The notes under the pieces are model-generated. The model saw only the letters and a program-made list of their open reading frames with translations, ran no database searches and was not told the origin of the DNA. Both the position numbers and the translations under genes were made by a program. Positions 35,763 through 44,729 of a DNA stretch of 49,384 nucleotides are shown piece by piece (position 1 is the first letter of the stretch; each line of letters begins with the position of its first letter). Source of the stretch: an uncultured Prevotellaceae bacterium (GTDB lineage: Bacteria > Bacteroidota > Bacteroidia > Bacteroidales > Bacteroidaceae); assembly GCA_900315105.1 (NCBI GenBank), contig OMXX01000023.1:1-49384 (forward strand), in the 5' to 3' direction.

Positions 35763-37472
35763 TTACTTAACTATAATCTTCCTTCCGTTCTTGATATACA
35801 TTCCCGGCTTAAGGCTATTCTCATTAATCTTTCTGCCGTTCATGTCATAAACAGAAGAGTTGTAAACAGGTAGCTCGTCATTAGTCATTTGCATCTGACG
35901 AATGCCAGTCGCCTCTTCATCGTCTAACACGCTGATAGTGATTTCCTTTGCCGTATTACTATCATATTCAGCATAGTCATCATTACGCGATTTTATAGTC
36001 ATATACCATTGGAAGGCTTTCGGATGTTTACTTATAGTAGCCCTACTAAGCTTATCACCATCTATGACGTAAAATGTGTTCACCATTAAAGATAAATAAG
36101 ACGAGATGTCATTGTAAGTGCCTGTAAAGGTGAACGTTGCGGTAGTGGTAGAGCAATCTATACTATTTTTCTCTGCTGGATATACAGTAGTGTTTTCAAC
36201 TGATATCGTCTTCTCGCCCGTCTTCTTTGCCCTGATGAGATAAGGGGTGTTAGGGGCAGTAGAACCGCCAGTCATCTTCACAAACTCCAATACGGTCTTG
36301 TCTATTTTGCCATCATCATTATTATCTTCCTGACTGATAGCGTTTATATAGGCAATCTCAAAATCATCCTTCCAGTCCTCGTAATTCAGAGAGAAAGGAA
36401 GATACAAAGCCTCCCAGTTCGTAGAGAAATTACGGGTATAGGAAACATCAACACCATCTACCTGTGAATCCTGAGTATAAGCCTCATTATCCTTTAGAGA
36501 TATTGGTGGAATAGCTTGTATATTTGATAAGCCAAAACCTCCCAAAGCTTCCTTGTATTCATCTATGCTGATACTTGGAACATATACGGGAATGGATTTA
36601 TCGACATCATCAAAAACATCATTCCCAAACTTTGGATGTCTACTTCCCTCAAAAGTGATAGAGGTGAGACCTGAGCAGCCATCGAAAGCATAATCTCCAA
36701 TACTCGTCACAGAGTTAGGGATAGTGATAGAGGTGAGACCTGTACATCCTAAGAAAGCAGATTTTCCAATATTCGTCACGCTGTTAGGGATAGTGATAGA
36801 GGTGAGACCTGAGCAACCATAGAAAGCAAACTTTCCAAGACTCGTTACGGAATTAGGGATAGTGATAGAGGTGAGACCTGAGCAAAGCCAGAAAGTCTCA
36901 TTCCCAATACTCTTCACAGAGTTAGGGATTGTGATTGAGGTGAGACCTGAGCAAAGCCAGAAAGTCTGATTCCCAATACTCTTCACAGAGTTGGGGATTG
37001 TAATTGAGGTGAGACCTGAGCAACCTAAGAAAGCACCATTCCCAATACTCGTCACGGAGTTAGGGATTGTGATTGAGGTGAGACCTGAGCAACCTGAGAA
37101 AGCACCATCTCCAATACTCGTCACGGAGTTAGGAATTGTGATAGAGGTGAGACCTGAGCAATTGGCGAAAGCATGCTCTCCAATATTCGTCACAGAGTTG
37201 GGGATTGTGATTGAAGTGAGACCTGAGCACCAAAAGAAAGCATATTTTCCAATACTCGTCACACCATCTTTAATTACAACCGTTTTGATTTTGTCTCGTT
37301 GAGAATCCCAAGGAGCTGTAGTTCTATTATTTACATTTATTGAAAAATCTGGCATATTACCAGTTCCTGATATGGTCAACGTACCATCATCAGACAGAGT
37401 TGATGTTATCTGCGCATGAATTGCAGAGAATGAAAAAAGGGTGAGTAAAAGAAGGAGTAGAGTCTTTCTCAT
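35763..37472 (-). CDS. BspA-like leucine-rich-repeat surface protein with T9SS-type tail
   Basis: A 569-residue secreted adhesin-like protein. Signal peptide at 1-20. Residues about 70-290 contain eight full TpLRR units of 23 residues ([23 protein letters not shown]), encoded by 69-bp direct repeats (36650-37265). Beta-sandwich sequence ([19 protein letters not shown]) and a T9SS type A tail ([24 protein letters not shown]) follow. BspA family proteins bind host proteins or other cells. An exact-consensus promoter precedes it, and a 39-bp inverted repeat separates it from its shorter paralogue. Confidence 0.92.
   Translation of the reverse strand: MRKTLLLLLLTLFSFSAIHAQITSTLSDDGTLTISGTGNMPDFSINVNNRTTAPWDSQRDKIKTVVIKDGVTSIGKYAFFWCSGLTSITIPNSVTNIGEHAFANCSGLTSITIPNSVTSIGDGAFSGCSGLTSITIPNSVTSIGNGAFLGCSGLTSITIPNSVKSIGNQTFWLCSGLTSITIPNSVKSIGNETFWLCSGLTSITIPNSVTSLGKFAFYGCSGLTSITIPNSVTNIGKSAFLGCTGLTSITIPNSVTSIGDYAFDGCSGLTSITFEGSRHPKFGNDVFDDVDKSIPVYVPSISIDEYKEALGGFGLSNIQAIPPISLKDNEAYTQDSQVDGVDVSYTRNFSTNWEALYLPFSLNYEDWKDDFEIAYINAISQEDNNDDGKIDKTVLEFVKMTGGSTAPNTPYLIRAKKTGEKTISVENTTVYPAEKNSIDCSTTTATFTFTGTYNDISSYLSLMVNTFYVIDGDKLSRATISKHPKAFQWYMTIKSRNDDYAEYDSNTAKEITISVLDDEEATGIRQMQMTNDELPVYNSSVYDMNGRKINENSLKPGMYIKNGRKIIVK
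36650..37265. repeat. 69-bp tandem coding repeats of the LRR protein
   Basis: Near-identical units containing GTGATAGAGGTGAGACCTGA and CGTCACGGAGTTAGGG (plus-strand reading) recur every 69 bp and encode the 23-residue LRR. The high nucleotide identity suggests recent unit expansion. Confidence 0.9.
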
Positions 37473-37529
37473 ATTTGTTTGTTGTTTAGGGGGTTAATCA
37501 ACAATATTGTTTACTTACAGTAATTGGTG

Positions 37530-37561
37530 CAAAAATATATAAAAATATTGAATCGTGCAAA
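37530..37561 (-). promoter_or_regulatory. Promoter of the LRR gene
   Basis: On the minus strand TTTG (37558-37561), 20 nt and TATTTTTG (37530-37537): full consensus, 58 bp upstream of the ATG at 37472. Confidence 0.85.
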
Positions 37562-37734
37562 TATTTTCGTATGAAATCACATGACGAATTATTACATTGC
37601 TTAAAACTTTGTATTCATGCTGACTTTAAGGCTATGGTGGATGAATTACATCGCGAAAAAAGCACGGATAAAGTTTTTTTCATAATAGATTCATTATTTT
37701 TTTATGCGCGAACGATCTGTTCGCCGACACTTTC

Positions 37735-37742
37735 TACCTTTG
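37735..37742 (+). promoter_or_regulatory. -7 element ahead of the tandem paralogues
   Basis: TACCTTTG matches TAnnTTTG; no clear -33 element. It lies 147 bp upstream of the ATG at 37889 and could drive the operon ending with the helicase. Confidence 0.5.
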
Positions 37743-37888
37743 CATCCAGATAAGAGAAAGTAACCGTTAATCTGCGGAAAAATCATCCAAAGTCAAGGTA
37801 AAAATTCTTATTCGACAGCGTCGGTATCAACCTTCCTCTTGCTGACGTGAAGATGTTCAGAGGCAGGATTAATAAAATAAAAGAGGTT

Positions 37889-38335
37889 ATGAATACAAAT
37901 CTTTCATTAGTAGTTTCAAAGGCACTTCCAGGTCTTATGACCAAGTCTCTCACCTACAATCCTGCCCAGAATGTTTTTCTGACTAAGGGATGGACAAGTC
38001 ATGCTGGCAATACATATTACCGTGCCGTTCGGGGAACAAACGGTATAGTCATAATATTTGACCTTGGACAGGGGTATGCATATACATTCCTGAACGGGAT
38101 AACGATTGTCGGATTTGATGGTCAACAGCCACGCGTCATTGCCAAGAAACAGTGGGGAGGCTGTGGGAATTGGATTAGATTCAATGAATATAAGGCGAAG
38201 CAGAAAACTATAGATATTCTTTCTGACTATCTTGTCTCTGAGGCAAAACAGCTTGGGCAGGATGTTACCCAGGATGAAGTTCATTGTTTCGCTGAGTCCC
38301 TGGTTGATCAAACCTACAGCAAAAGACTTGCTTAG
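37889..38335 (+). CDS. Hypothetical protein, 148 aa (first of two tandem paralogues)
   Basis: A soluble protein of unknown function. Start at 37889 because AAGAGG lies 3 bp upstream and the frame before it looks non-coding. Landmarks are SYNPAQN-like N-terminus, GNTYYRAVRG, a central strand TIVGFDGQQPRVIAKKQW and a helical end (ILSDYLVSEAKQLGQDVTQDEVHCFAESLVDQTY). The same order of landmarks occurs in the next gene, so they are diverged duplicates. No motif points to an enzyme. It is first in a run that includes the helicase. Confidence 0.75.
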   Translation: MNTNLSLVVSKALPGLMTKSLTYNPAQNVFLTKGWTSHAGNTYYRAVRGTNGIVIIFDLGQGYAYTFLNGITIVGFDGQQPRVIAKKQWGGCGNWIRFNEYKAKQKTIDILSDYLVSEAKQLGQDVTQDEVHCFAESLVDQTYSKRLA

Positions 38336-38352
38336 GCCTTGTCTACATGATA

Positions 38353-38386
38353 ATTCTCTATTTAGTAACAAAAATAGTATGAGAAT
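38353..38386 (+). promoter_or_regulatory. Hairpin directly in front of the second paralogue's start codon
   Basis: CTATTT (38358-38363) pairs with AAATAG (38372-38377), and ATTCT with AGAAT (38382-38386), so the stem ends at the base before the ATG at 38387. It would cover the ribosome-binding region and may control translation. Confidence 0.45.
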
Positions 38387-38914
38387 ATGAAAACTTTAAC
38401 ACCGCAATTGACAGCAACAGAGTTTTTCAAAGCTGTTCTGCCATCGTATGGAACACCATTGGATAAGACATTCAAGCGTGCCCGATGGATTCCTGGACAG
38501 AAATTCTGGCTCGTTAAGGATTACCTTAATCCTGTTAACGGCAACTATTACTATTTAGGAGTACGCTTTGTCGATAATCTCATGATTGTCGAAAAGGATG
38601 CCATGTGGAACACATGGACATACCTTGACGACCTTGAAATCTGGGCTTTCGACGGTAAGACACCTCGACTCATCCAGAAGAAAAAGTACGAGAAGCGTTT
38701 TCATAACGAGGATGATGTTCGTATGGAGCTTTCTTCAATGCTTTCCGATTACATCAAGAGTCAGGCAAAGATGAACTCAGTATCATTGACCGAAGATGAA
38801 ATCGCAGGTGTTGCGCGCGATTACATAGATCGTAGCTTCAAGGATTTCCTTGATGACGATTATGAAATCCGACTTACCCAAATGCTTCCGTTGCTTGAAC
38901 AACGCAGAGCATGA
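38387..38914 (+). CDS. Hypothetical protein, 175 aa (second of two tandem paralogues)
   Basis: A diverged duplicate of the 148-residue protein: GNYYYLGVRF, EIWAFDGKTPRLIQKKKY, and MLSDYIKSQAKMNSVSLTEDEIAGVARDYIDRSF line up with the corresponding parts. It has an extra N-terminal helix and a longer C-terminus (YEIRLTQMLPLLEQRRA). No signal peptide or membrane segment, so it is not a csx27/csx28-type membrane accessory. It is 36 bp upstream of the helicase. Function unknown. Confidence 0.75.
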   Translation: MKTLTPQLTATEFFKAVLPSYGTPLDKTFKRARWIPGQKFWLVKDYLNPVNGNYYYLGVRFVDNLMIVEKDAMWNTWTYLDDLEIWAFDGKTPRLIQKKKYEKRFHNEDDVRMELSSMLSDYIKSQAKMNSVSLTEDEIAGVARDYIDRSFKDFLDDDYEIRLTQMLPLLEQRRA

Positions 38915-38950
38915 ATATTAATTAAGTATCACCTTTAAAACACGGAAAAA

Positions 38951-40990
38951 ATGAAACAGATTTATTCTTTTGATACAACAGAGCAGAAGCAGGCTCTTGA
39001 TCTTGTTGCTAATACAAATGTCAGTTTTTTCCTTACAGGAAAGGCTGGTACTGGTAAGACAACTTTTGTACGTTATATTATCGAGAACGTAAAAAAGAAC
39101 TTCCTTGTCGTAGCTCCTACCGGGGTAGCTGCGATACAAGCCGGGGGCCAGACGATCCATAAAACTTTTGGCTTTCCTTTGGATGTAATTGGTCCTACAA
39201 CAAAGTTGAATCTCAATCCTTTGAAGGTTAAGACTCTGAGAAATGTAGACACGATAATCATAGATGAATGTTCTATGCTCCGAGCTGATCTCGTTGATGG
39301 CATTGACAGATATTTACGTAAAGCCTTCAGTACAAACATGCAGTTTGGGGGAAAGCAGATTATTTTTGTCGGCGATTTGTTCCAGTTGCCTCCTGTCGTG
39401 AAGAAAAAAACTGCGGAAGCAGAGATGCTTGAAGATCTGTATGGGGTGGGTATGCCATTCTTTTTCAAGGCAAATGTGATAAAGCGCATGAATCTTCCCA
39501 AAATTCAGTTCACTCAGGTATATCGTCAGAAAGATGAGTCTTTTGTCAAGGCTCTGAACGATATTCGTGCGGGCAAGCCTACTGATGAGGATCTTGACCT
39601 TCTTAACAGTCGCGTTAGTTCTGTTGAGGGCGATTATGCCGTGACTCTTACCGCCACAAACTCCATGGCTGACAGAATCAATCAAAAGAAGCTTATGGAA
39701 ATAGACGAAAAGACATTCACGTACAAAGGCAACATTGATGGTGAATTTGACCAGAGAGGTGTTATCGTACCTGATGAGCTGTCTCTCAAAGTCGGTGCTC
39801 AGGTCATTTTCTGTCGTAATGACCGTAACGGCAAGTACATAAACGGTACTATTGCCAAGGTAACCGGACTTAAGGAAAAAGAGATATTGGTAACTCTGGA
39901 GAACGGCCTGGAACTGAAGGTCGAGAAGGCTGTCTGGGAGAACAAGAAGAGCGTCTATGACCGTGAATCGAAGAAAATGGTCACAGAGGTTATTGGCCAG
40001 TATACCCAATATCCTCTCAAACTGGCATGGGCAATAACAATCCATAAGAGTCAGGGTATGACTTTTGACAAGATGAGACTGGATCTTACTCGCGGTGTGT
40101 TCGAGGATGGACAGATTTACGTTGCGTTAAGCCGTGTCCGTAGCCTTGAAGGACTTAGTGTCAGCTGTAAAGTTATGCCACATCATGTCCGTCAGAACCC
40201 GGAAATAACTGCATTTGCTGCTTCTTTCAATGACGAGCGTCTCATCAACTGTGAGCTGGAGGCTGGCAAGGCCATATACCCGAAAGTGGCATCTCATAAT
40301 TATGACGAGGCTGTACTTGACTGTTTGGAACTGATAAAGTCAAGAATACTTGCTAATGACCTCCGAAATGCTGCTATCCTCGGCAAAAGGATGTATGACA
40401 TCATGCTTAGTGACGATGTCCTCATGACAAAGACAACTGACATGCCACTTTTAAAGGAAACAAACATGATTGGCGATTTCCTCAATGCAATTCTATGTCT
40501 GTACGGACAAAGATTCGAAGAGGCCATTGTATTTGCCGACAAGGTGCTTTGCAGAAGAACATGCCATGAGGCTATGTTCATAAAGTCCAGGGCTTTGACG
40601 ATGCTTGGCAACTATGAGGAAGCCGACAAAGTTAATGTCCTGTACAACAATGACGAGCATCACAACCATGATGGCATTGTTGACAAAAAATGGCTTCTTC
40701 TCATAGCAAGGACTAACATCAAGATCGGTGATCCTGTTGTTGAACCTGTACTGTCACTTCTCAAGATCTGTCCTAAGTGCCATGAGGCATTATTGCTTGT
40801 GCGTGAGGAATATTTCCGTGATGGCAAGACTCTTGATAGTGATTCGGAGGAATCAGGACTTGTCAAGCTGTTCAATGACAAGGAAGTTTGCGATAACGAC
40901 ATGCTTGCCGCAATCAAGAAATGTACAGAAGAAAACCCAATAGAACTGAGAATGCTTATATGGAGCATCTCATGTTCAAATATGGTTTAG
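38951..40990 (+). CDS. Pif1/RecD-like superfamily 1 helicase with extended C-terminus
   Basis: A 679-residue DNA helicase. Walker A GKAGTGKTT is at residues 30-38, motif Ia APTGVAA near 55-61, Walker B IIIDECSM at 102-109, motif III FVGDLFQLPP near 138-147, and the UvrD_C_2/motif V-VI region YPLKLAWAITIHKSQGMTFDKM to ALSRVRS near 355-400. The last about 260 residues are helical, with TPR-like pairs (MFIKSRALTMLGNYEEADKV), which simple Pif1 proteins lack. It probably unwinds DNA or R-loops for element maintenance. It ends 188 bp before the Cas13b start; whether it is linked to the CRISPR system is unknown. Confidence 0.93.
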   Translation: MKQIYSFDTTEQKQALDLVANTNVSFFLTGKAGTGKTTFVRYIIENVKKNFLVVAPTGVAAIQAGGQTIHKTFGFPLDVIGPTTKLNLNPLKVKTLRNVDTIIIDECSMLRADLVDGIDRYLRKAFSTNMQFGGKQIIFVGDLFQLPPVVKKKTAEAEMLEDLYGVGMPFFFKANVIKRMNLPKIQFTQVYRQKDESFVKALNDIRAGKPTDEDLDLLNSRVSSVEGDYAVTLTATNSMADRINQKKLMEIDEKTFTYKGNIDGEFDQRGVIVPDELSLKVGAQVIFCRNDRNGKYINGTIAKVTGLKEKEILVTLENGLELKVEKAVWENKKSVYDRESKKMVTEVIGQYTQYPLKLAWAITIHKSQGMTFDKMRLDLTRGVFEDGQIYVALSRVRSLEGLSVSCKVMPHHVRQNPEITAFAASFNDERLINCELEAGKAIYPKVASHNYDEAVLDCLELIKSRILANDLRNAAILGKRMYDIMLSDDVLMTKTTDMPLLKETNMIGDFLNAILCLYGQRFEEAIVFADKVLCRRTCHEAMFIKSRALTMLGNYEEADKVNVLYNNDEHHNHDGIVDKKWLLLIARTNIKIGDPVVEPVLSLLKICPKCHEALLLVREEYFRDGKTLDSDSEESGLVKLFNDKEVCDNDMLAAIKKCTEENPIELRMLIWSISCSNMV

Positions 40991-41061
40991 TCGTCCATTA
41001 GCAGGAAAAAGTGTCGATTGTTTCTTGTTTGAGTATTATCAGCAAAAAAACGTCACTTTTT

Positions 41062-41093
41062 CTTGGAAGAATTGTTTTTTCTTTGTACCTTTG
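41062..41093 (+). promoter_or_regulatory. Promoter of cas13b
   Basis: TACCTTTG (41086-41093) is a full -7 match. CTTG (41062-41065) lies 20 nt upstream as a one-mismatch -33. The ATG at 41179 would have a leader of about 80 nt. The promoter lies inside the upstream open frame, which is why I reject longer starts for Cas13b. Confidence 0.75.
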
Positions 41094-41178
41094 CAAAATA
41101 TGGAACATTGATGTTTCTGGAAAACCATATAATCTATTAATAATTAAAATTCCCCGTTTAACTATAAACACTTTGAAT

Positions 41179-44100
41179 ATGAATGTAATAGAATCCTTCC
41201 TGCCTTTAAACACAAAGGAGAAAATCGATCAGCTGATGGCAATAATCAAATCTGAGCCTAAAGCTATGAATCAAAATGCATGGCACATGATATTTGGGAA
41301 TATTGGCAAAAGCAAGATGCAGATGTATTTTATAGAAAAATACCCTCAGAGTCTATTTGCTGCTCCCGGGAATTACATACCATCATGCAATGGACAAGGG
41401 CAAGAGGAAAAGAATCCTCAACAACCACAGGTTCAGCAACATGAACGTCAAACTGACATTCCTGTACCTCCTACATCGTTAAAAGATAACCGTTTTCTGT
41501 ATGCCACATATATTGAAATGGCATTCCATAATATGTTCTTGAATATCAAGCATATCTATGGAGTGGTGTTCGGTCGTGATATTATGGCAGAGGCAAAGGC
41601 TAATTACGAGGCTTTGAATCCAGAAAAGAAATGGGATGAGGATTTTGCCAACGAGTTTCTTGTATGGAAACCTATGTTTGAAGCTTTTAACAATGGCAAT
41701 GTTGAGGAAAAACAGAAAGTGGGGGAAATGCTGTCAAGACACTTCCCATTATTAGTGCCTTTTACGGATTTCACCAATCATGAGAGTAACTACAAGAATC
41801 TTACGATCGTTGGTATATTGCGCCGTTTGTCACAAGTCCTGAGAGTTCTTCGCAATCTTTATTCCCATTATAGAATAGAGCTGTTCGAAAATCAGAAGAA
41901 GGTATATCTGGATAATGAGTATCTGATAATCCGTTGCACCATGAATGCGTACATGGGAGCACGAAGAGTCATAAAAGACAGATTCTCCTATGACGAGAAG
42001 GACATGAGATGTACCGACCAATACCAGTTCGTGGATGAGCGAGGCAGACGACTGAAGGAAAAAGTCGAGATAAAAGGCTTCAGATACAAGATTGGCGAGA
42101 AAGGCAAGGACTCAAAGCTGCATTTCACGCCATTCGGTCTCGTGGCTTTCATCAGCCTGTTCCTTGAAAAGAAATACTCAAAGATCCTTACTGATAAGCT
42201 GAGACTTATCCCTATACAGGATCAGCATATCATAAACGAGATGCTGGCTGTATATAGGATAAGACTGAATGCCCAGAAACTGAATATCTCAAAGGATGCT
42301 GATTTGCTTGCCCTTGATATCATAAACGAATTGCAGCGTTGCCCAAAGGATTTGTTCTCCTTGCTTTCGCCTTCTGACCAGAAGAAGTTCCGTCATGAAT
42401 CTGAGGCTAACGATGAAGTCCTAATGGTTAGACATTCCGACCGCTTCCCGTTCCTTGTCATGAAATATATTGATGACTGCCAACTTTTCGATAATATACG
42501 CTTTCAGGTCTCTTTAGGCAAATACTTCTATAAATTCTATGACAAGAACTGCATCGACTCTGAAACACGAGTAAGAGCCCTTTCGAAGAACTTAAACGGT
42601 TTCGGCAGACTTTCCAAAATTGAGGCAATGAGAGAGGGATGCTGGGAGGATTCTATCAGGCAATACGATGATATCCATAAGAATACCGTTGATGAAAAGC
42701 CTTATGTTACCGACCATCACGCAAAGTATGTAATAAACGGCAATAGGATTGCCATGAGAATAATCAGGGAAGAAGAGAAAGCGTATCTTCCTGAACTGAA
42801 TGCAGAGGGAGTGAGAAATCTTGCTCCTACCTGTTGGCTGAGCATCTACGACCTGTCGTCTCTTGCTTTCCTGCTTTATCTGACGAATGGTGACTTTGTC
42901 GAAGGCATAATAGAAAATACCGTTGAGAATTATCATAAGCTATTCAAAGACATAGAAAACGGTACTATGCTTCCTGTGGCTAATGAGGAGGAATTAGACA
43001 GTCTGCTATGCAGGAACTACGGAGGAATCAAGCAAAAGGATATACCTAAGAACATGCTCGACTATCTTCTGAGAAAGACCAGCGATGCTCGCAAACGCTT
43101 TGTGGAATTCTCAAAAAGCATCATTGACAGGATGATTAGCCAGACTGAATATAAGATTGAGCAGATTAAACGACAAGAAGAGCAATGCAGACAGAACAAG
43201 ATAGGAAAGAAATCATACGTTATCATCAAGGATGGAAAACTTGCCTCTTTCCTTGCCAACGACATTATGCTGTTCCAGCCAAACGATTCTGAGAACAGCA
43301 ATAAGCTTACTGGCTTGAACTTCAGAATCCTTCAGTCCACTCTCGCCACCATGAAGGAATGTGGTATTGACCAGCTCAAACGCACTCTGACATCTGCACA
43401 TATTATAGGAGAGGCAAATGATGAGTATTGCAATCCTATTGTCATGAAGATGATGAGGAAGAGAGTGCCTGAAAACACAAGGGATTTCTATAAGTCATAT
43501 CTCAAGGCACGTCTGGAATACCTTAACGAATGTAAGAGGAAAGCAGACTATGAGAATCTCTCCTTCCTTCATTCCAACAGGTCAAAGTGGCAGGAGCATG
43601 ATGATGAATTCTGTCGCTTGCTGGCAGGAAGGTATCTTCATGATGAGAATGGTGGCACGGAATTTGAAAAGTCCATCAATCTGCCAAGTGGTATGTTTGA
43701 TAAGTATATCAGGGAGAAGTTATGCGAGGTACCAGCCTTGAAAGATATCGCCAACGATGAAACCAAGAACGTTTCATACCTTATCTATGCCTATTTCAAG
43801 AATGTATGTAATGATGATTGCTTGTTCTTCTATGAAGCTGGCCGTTCTTACAGATTGTTTAAGCTTCTGGGCATGAATGGCTCAAAGACGGCTCAGGACA
43901 TACGCCTTATGCTTAACCGCAAACATAAAACCTCCTTATATAAGGAGATTGACAAATATCTAATCAGCATACCTTTGGCTGAAAGAGAACAGGAAAAAGC
44001 CAGACTTATGGGATTGCTGAAGGGTATGAAGAATAGCGAGACCGATTTCAAGCGTTTTAAGATTCAGGACATTCTCCTCTTCCTGATTGCCAAGAAACTC

Positions 44101-44661
44101 TTCAAGGACAATGTTCAGGATGATGTTCAGCATACCGCCTTTGAATCTTTGAAACTGAAGTCTCTGAAAGATACTGACGGCTTGTCTCAGAAGATTAGAA
44201 TAAGCGTGAAGATTAAATCAAAGAATGGCTATGAAAAGGAAATCAAGAAGCCTGAGTTGAAACTGAAGAACTATGCCGATTTCTACAAGCTTCTGAACGA
44301 CCGTCGTTTGCCGGCTTTGTTAGACTTAGTGCGTGAACATTCCATCGACTATGATTCGCTTGTGGATGAGTTTGGAGGCTATGACAAGGTACGTCCAAAC
44401 GTGATGAAGGATGTACTGAAGTATGAACGTAAGTATTATGACAATCATGCAGATAGTGATGAGTCTCTTGATTTTGGAAGTATGCTTGATAACTCTTCAT
44501 TTAATGAAGAGGAAAAAGACCTGTTGAGAAAAATACGCAATAGCTTTGCTCATAATACATATCCCAAATACTATATCGTTAATAAAGCAGGAGATCCTCA
44601 TCTACCAGAAAAGGCGATTAAATGCTCAGAAAAGTTTAGTAGCGATATCAACAATGAATAA
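41179..44661 (+). CDS. cas13b: CRISPR-associated RNA-guided RNase Cas13b (type VI-B)
   Basis: A 1160-residue single effector that matures its own crRNA and cleaves target RNA, then other RNA, through two HEPN domains. HEPN1 has R225-NLYS-H230 (VLRNLYSHYR) and HEPN2 has R1120-NSFA-H1125 (KIRNSFAHN). Family blocks are VRHSDRFPFLVMKYID near residue 417, the NIRFQVSLGKYFYKFY strand after it, and the lid-domain sequence KDGKLASFLANDIMLFQP near 683. The HEPN1 motif is about 70-110 residues further in than in the relatives I remember: residues 1-60 and a Gln/Pro-rich linker (about 73-97) precede the usual start. The array follows 68 bp downstream in crRNA-sense orientation. Confidence 0.97.
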   Translation: MNVIESFLPLNTKEKIDQLMAIIKSEPKAMNQNAWHMIFGNIGKSKMQMYFIEKYPQSLFAAPGNYIPSCNGQGQEEKNPQQPQVQQHERQTDIPVPPTSLKDNRFLYATYIEMAFHNMFLNIKHIYGVVFGRDIMAEAKANYEALNPEKKWDEDFANEFLVWKPMFEAFNNGNVEEKQKVGEMLSRHFPLLVPFTDFTNHESNYKNLTIVGILRRLSQVLRVLRNLYSHYRIELFENQKKVYLDNEYLIIRCTMNAYMGARRVIKDRFSYDEKDMRCTDQYQFVDERGRRLKEKVEIKGFRYKIGEKGKDSKLHFTPFGLVAFISLFLEKKYSKILTDKLRLIPIQDQHIINEMLAVYRIRLNAQKLNISKDADLLALDIINELQRCPKDLFSLLSPSDQKKFRHESEANDEVLMVRHSDRFPFLVMKYIDDCQLFDNIRFQVSLGKYFYKFYDKNCIDSETRVRALSKNLNGFGRLSKIEAMREGCWEDSIRQYDDIHKNTVDEKPYVTDHHAKYVINGNRIAMRIIREEEKAYLPELNAEGVRNLAPTCWLSIYDLSSLAFLLYLTNGDFVEGIIENTVENYHKLFKDIENGTMLPVANEEELDSLLCRNYGGIKQKDIPKNMLDYLLRKTSDARKRFVEFSKSIIDRMISQTEYKIEQIKRQEEQCRQNKIGKKSYVIIKDGKLASFLANDIMLFQPNDSENSNKLTGLNFRILQSTLATMKECGIDQLKRTLTSAHIIGEANDEYCNPIVMKMMRKRVPENTRDFYKSYLKARLEYLNECKRKADYENLSFLHSNRSKWQEHDDEFCRLLAGRYLHDENGGTEFEKSINLPSGMFDKYIREKLCEVPALKDIANDETKNVSYLIYAYFKNVCNDDCLFFYEAGRSYRLFKLLGMNGSKTAQDIRLMLNRKHKTSLYKEIDKYLISIPLAEREQEKARLMGLLKGMKNSETDFKRFKIQDILLFLIAKKLFKDNVQDDVQHTAFESLKLKSLKDTDGLSQKIRISVKIKSKNGYEKEIKKPELKLKNYADFYKLLNDRRLPALLDLVREHSIDYDSLVDEFGGYDKVRPNVMKDVLKYERKYYDNHADSDESLDFGSMLDNSSFNEEEKDLLRKIRNSFAHNTYPKYYIVNKAGDPHLPEKAIKCSEKFSSDINNE

Positions 44662-44729
44662 ATCATGGTAGTTTTACGAGTAAAAAACAGATCTAAAAAT
44701 TTAATAGTAAGCAAATTATATAGTATAGG
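44662..44729 (+). promoter_or_regulatory. Leader between cas13b and the CRISPR array
   Basis: 68 AT-rich bp. No full -7 consensus is present (nearest: TAGTTTTA, 44669-44676, one base off), so the array may depend on read-through from the cas13b promoter or on this weak element. Confidence 0.5.

Larger units (their letters stand above)
37473..37888. other. Divergent intergenic region with two promoters
   Basis: 416 bp between the LRR gene and the tandem paralogues. It holds the minus-strand LRR promoter and a plus-strand -7 element. A 60-codon open frame at 37571-37753 crosses the second promoter and has no recognisable content; I do not call it. Confidence 0.6.

Noticed and set aside
37571..37753. 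A 60-codon plus-strand open frame upstream of the tandem paralogues
   Set aside because: It contains the probable -7 element at 37735-37742 and has no recognisable sequence features.
38387..38914. The 175-residue protein as a Csx27/Csx28-type accessory
   Set aside because: No membrane segment and no RxxxxH motif are visible, and it is a paralogue of its neighbour rather than of known VI-B accessories.
41011..41178. In-frame N-terminal extension of Cas13b by 56 codons
   Set aside because: It contains the cas13b promoter and encodes a non-conserved hydrophobic stretch; the ATG at 41179 is preferred.
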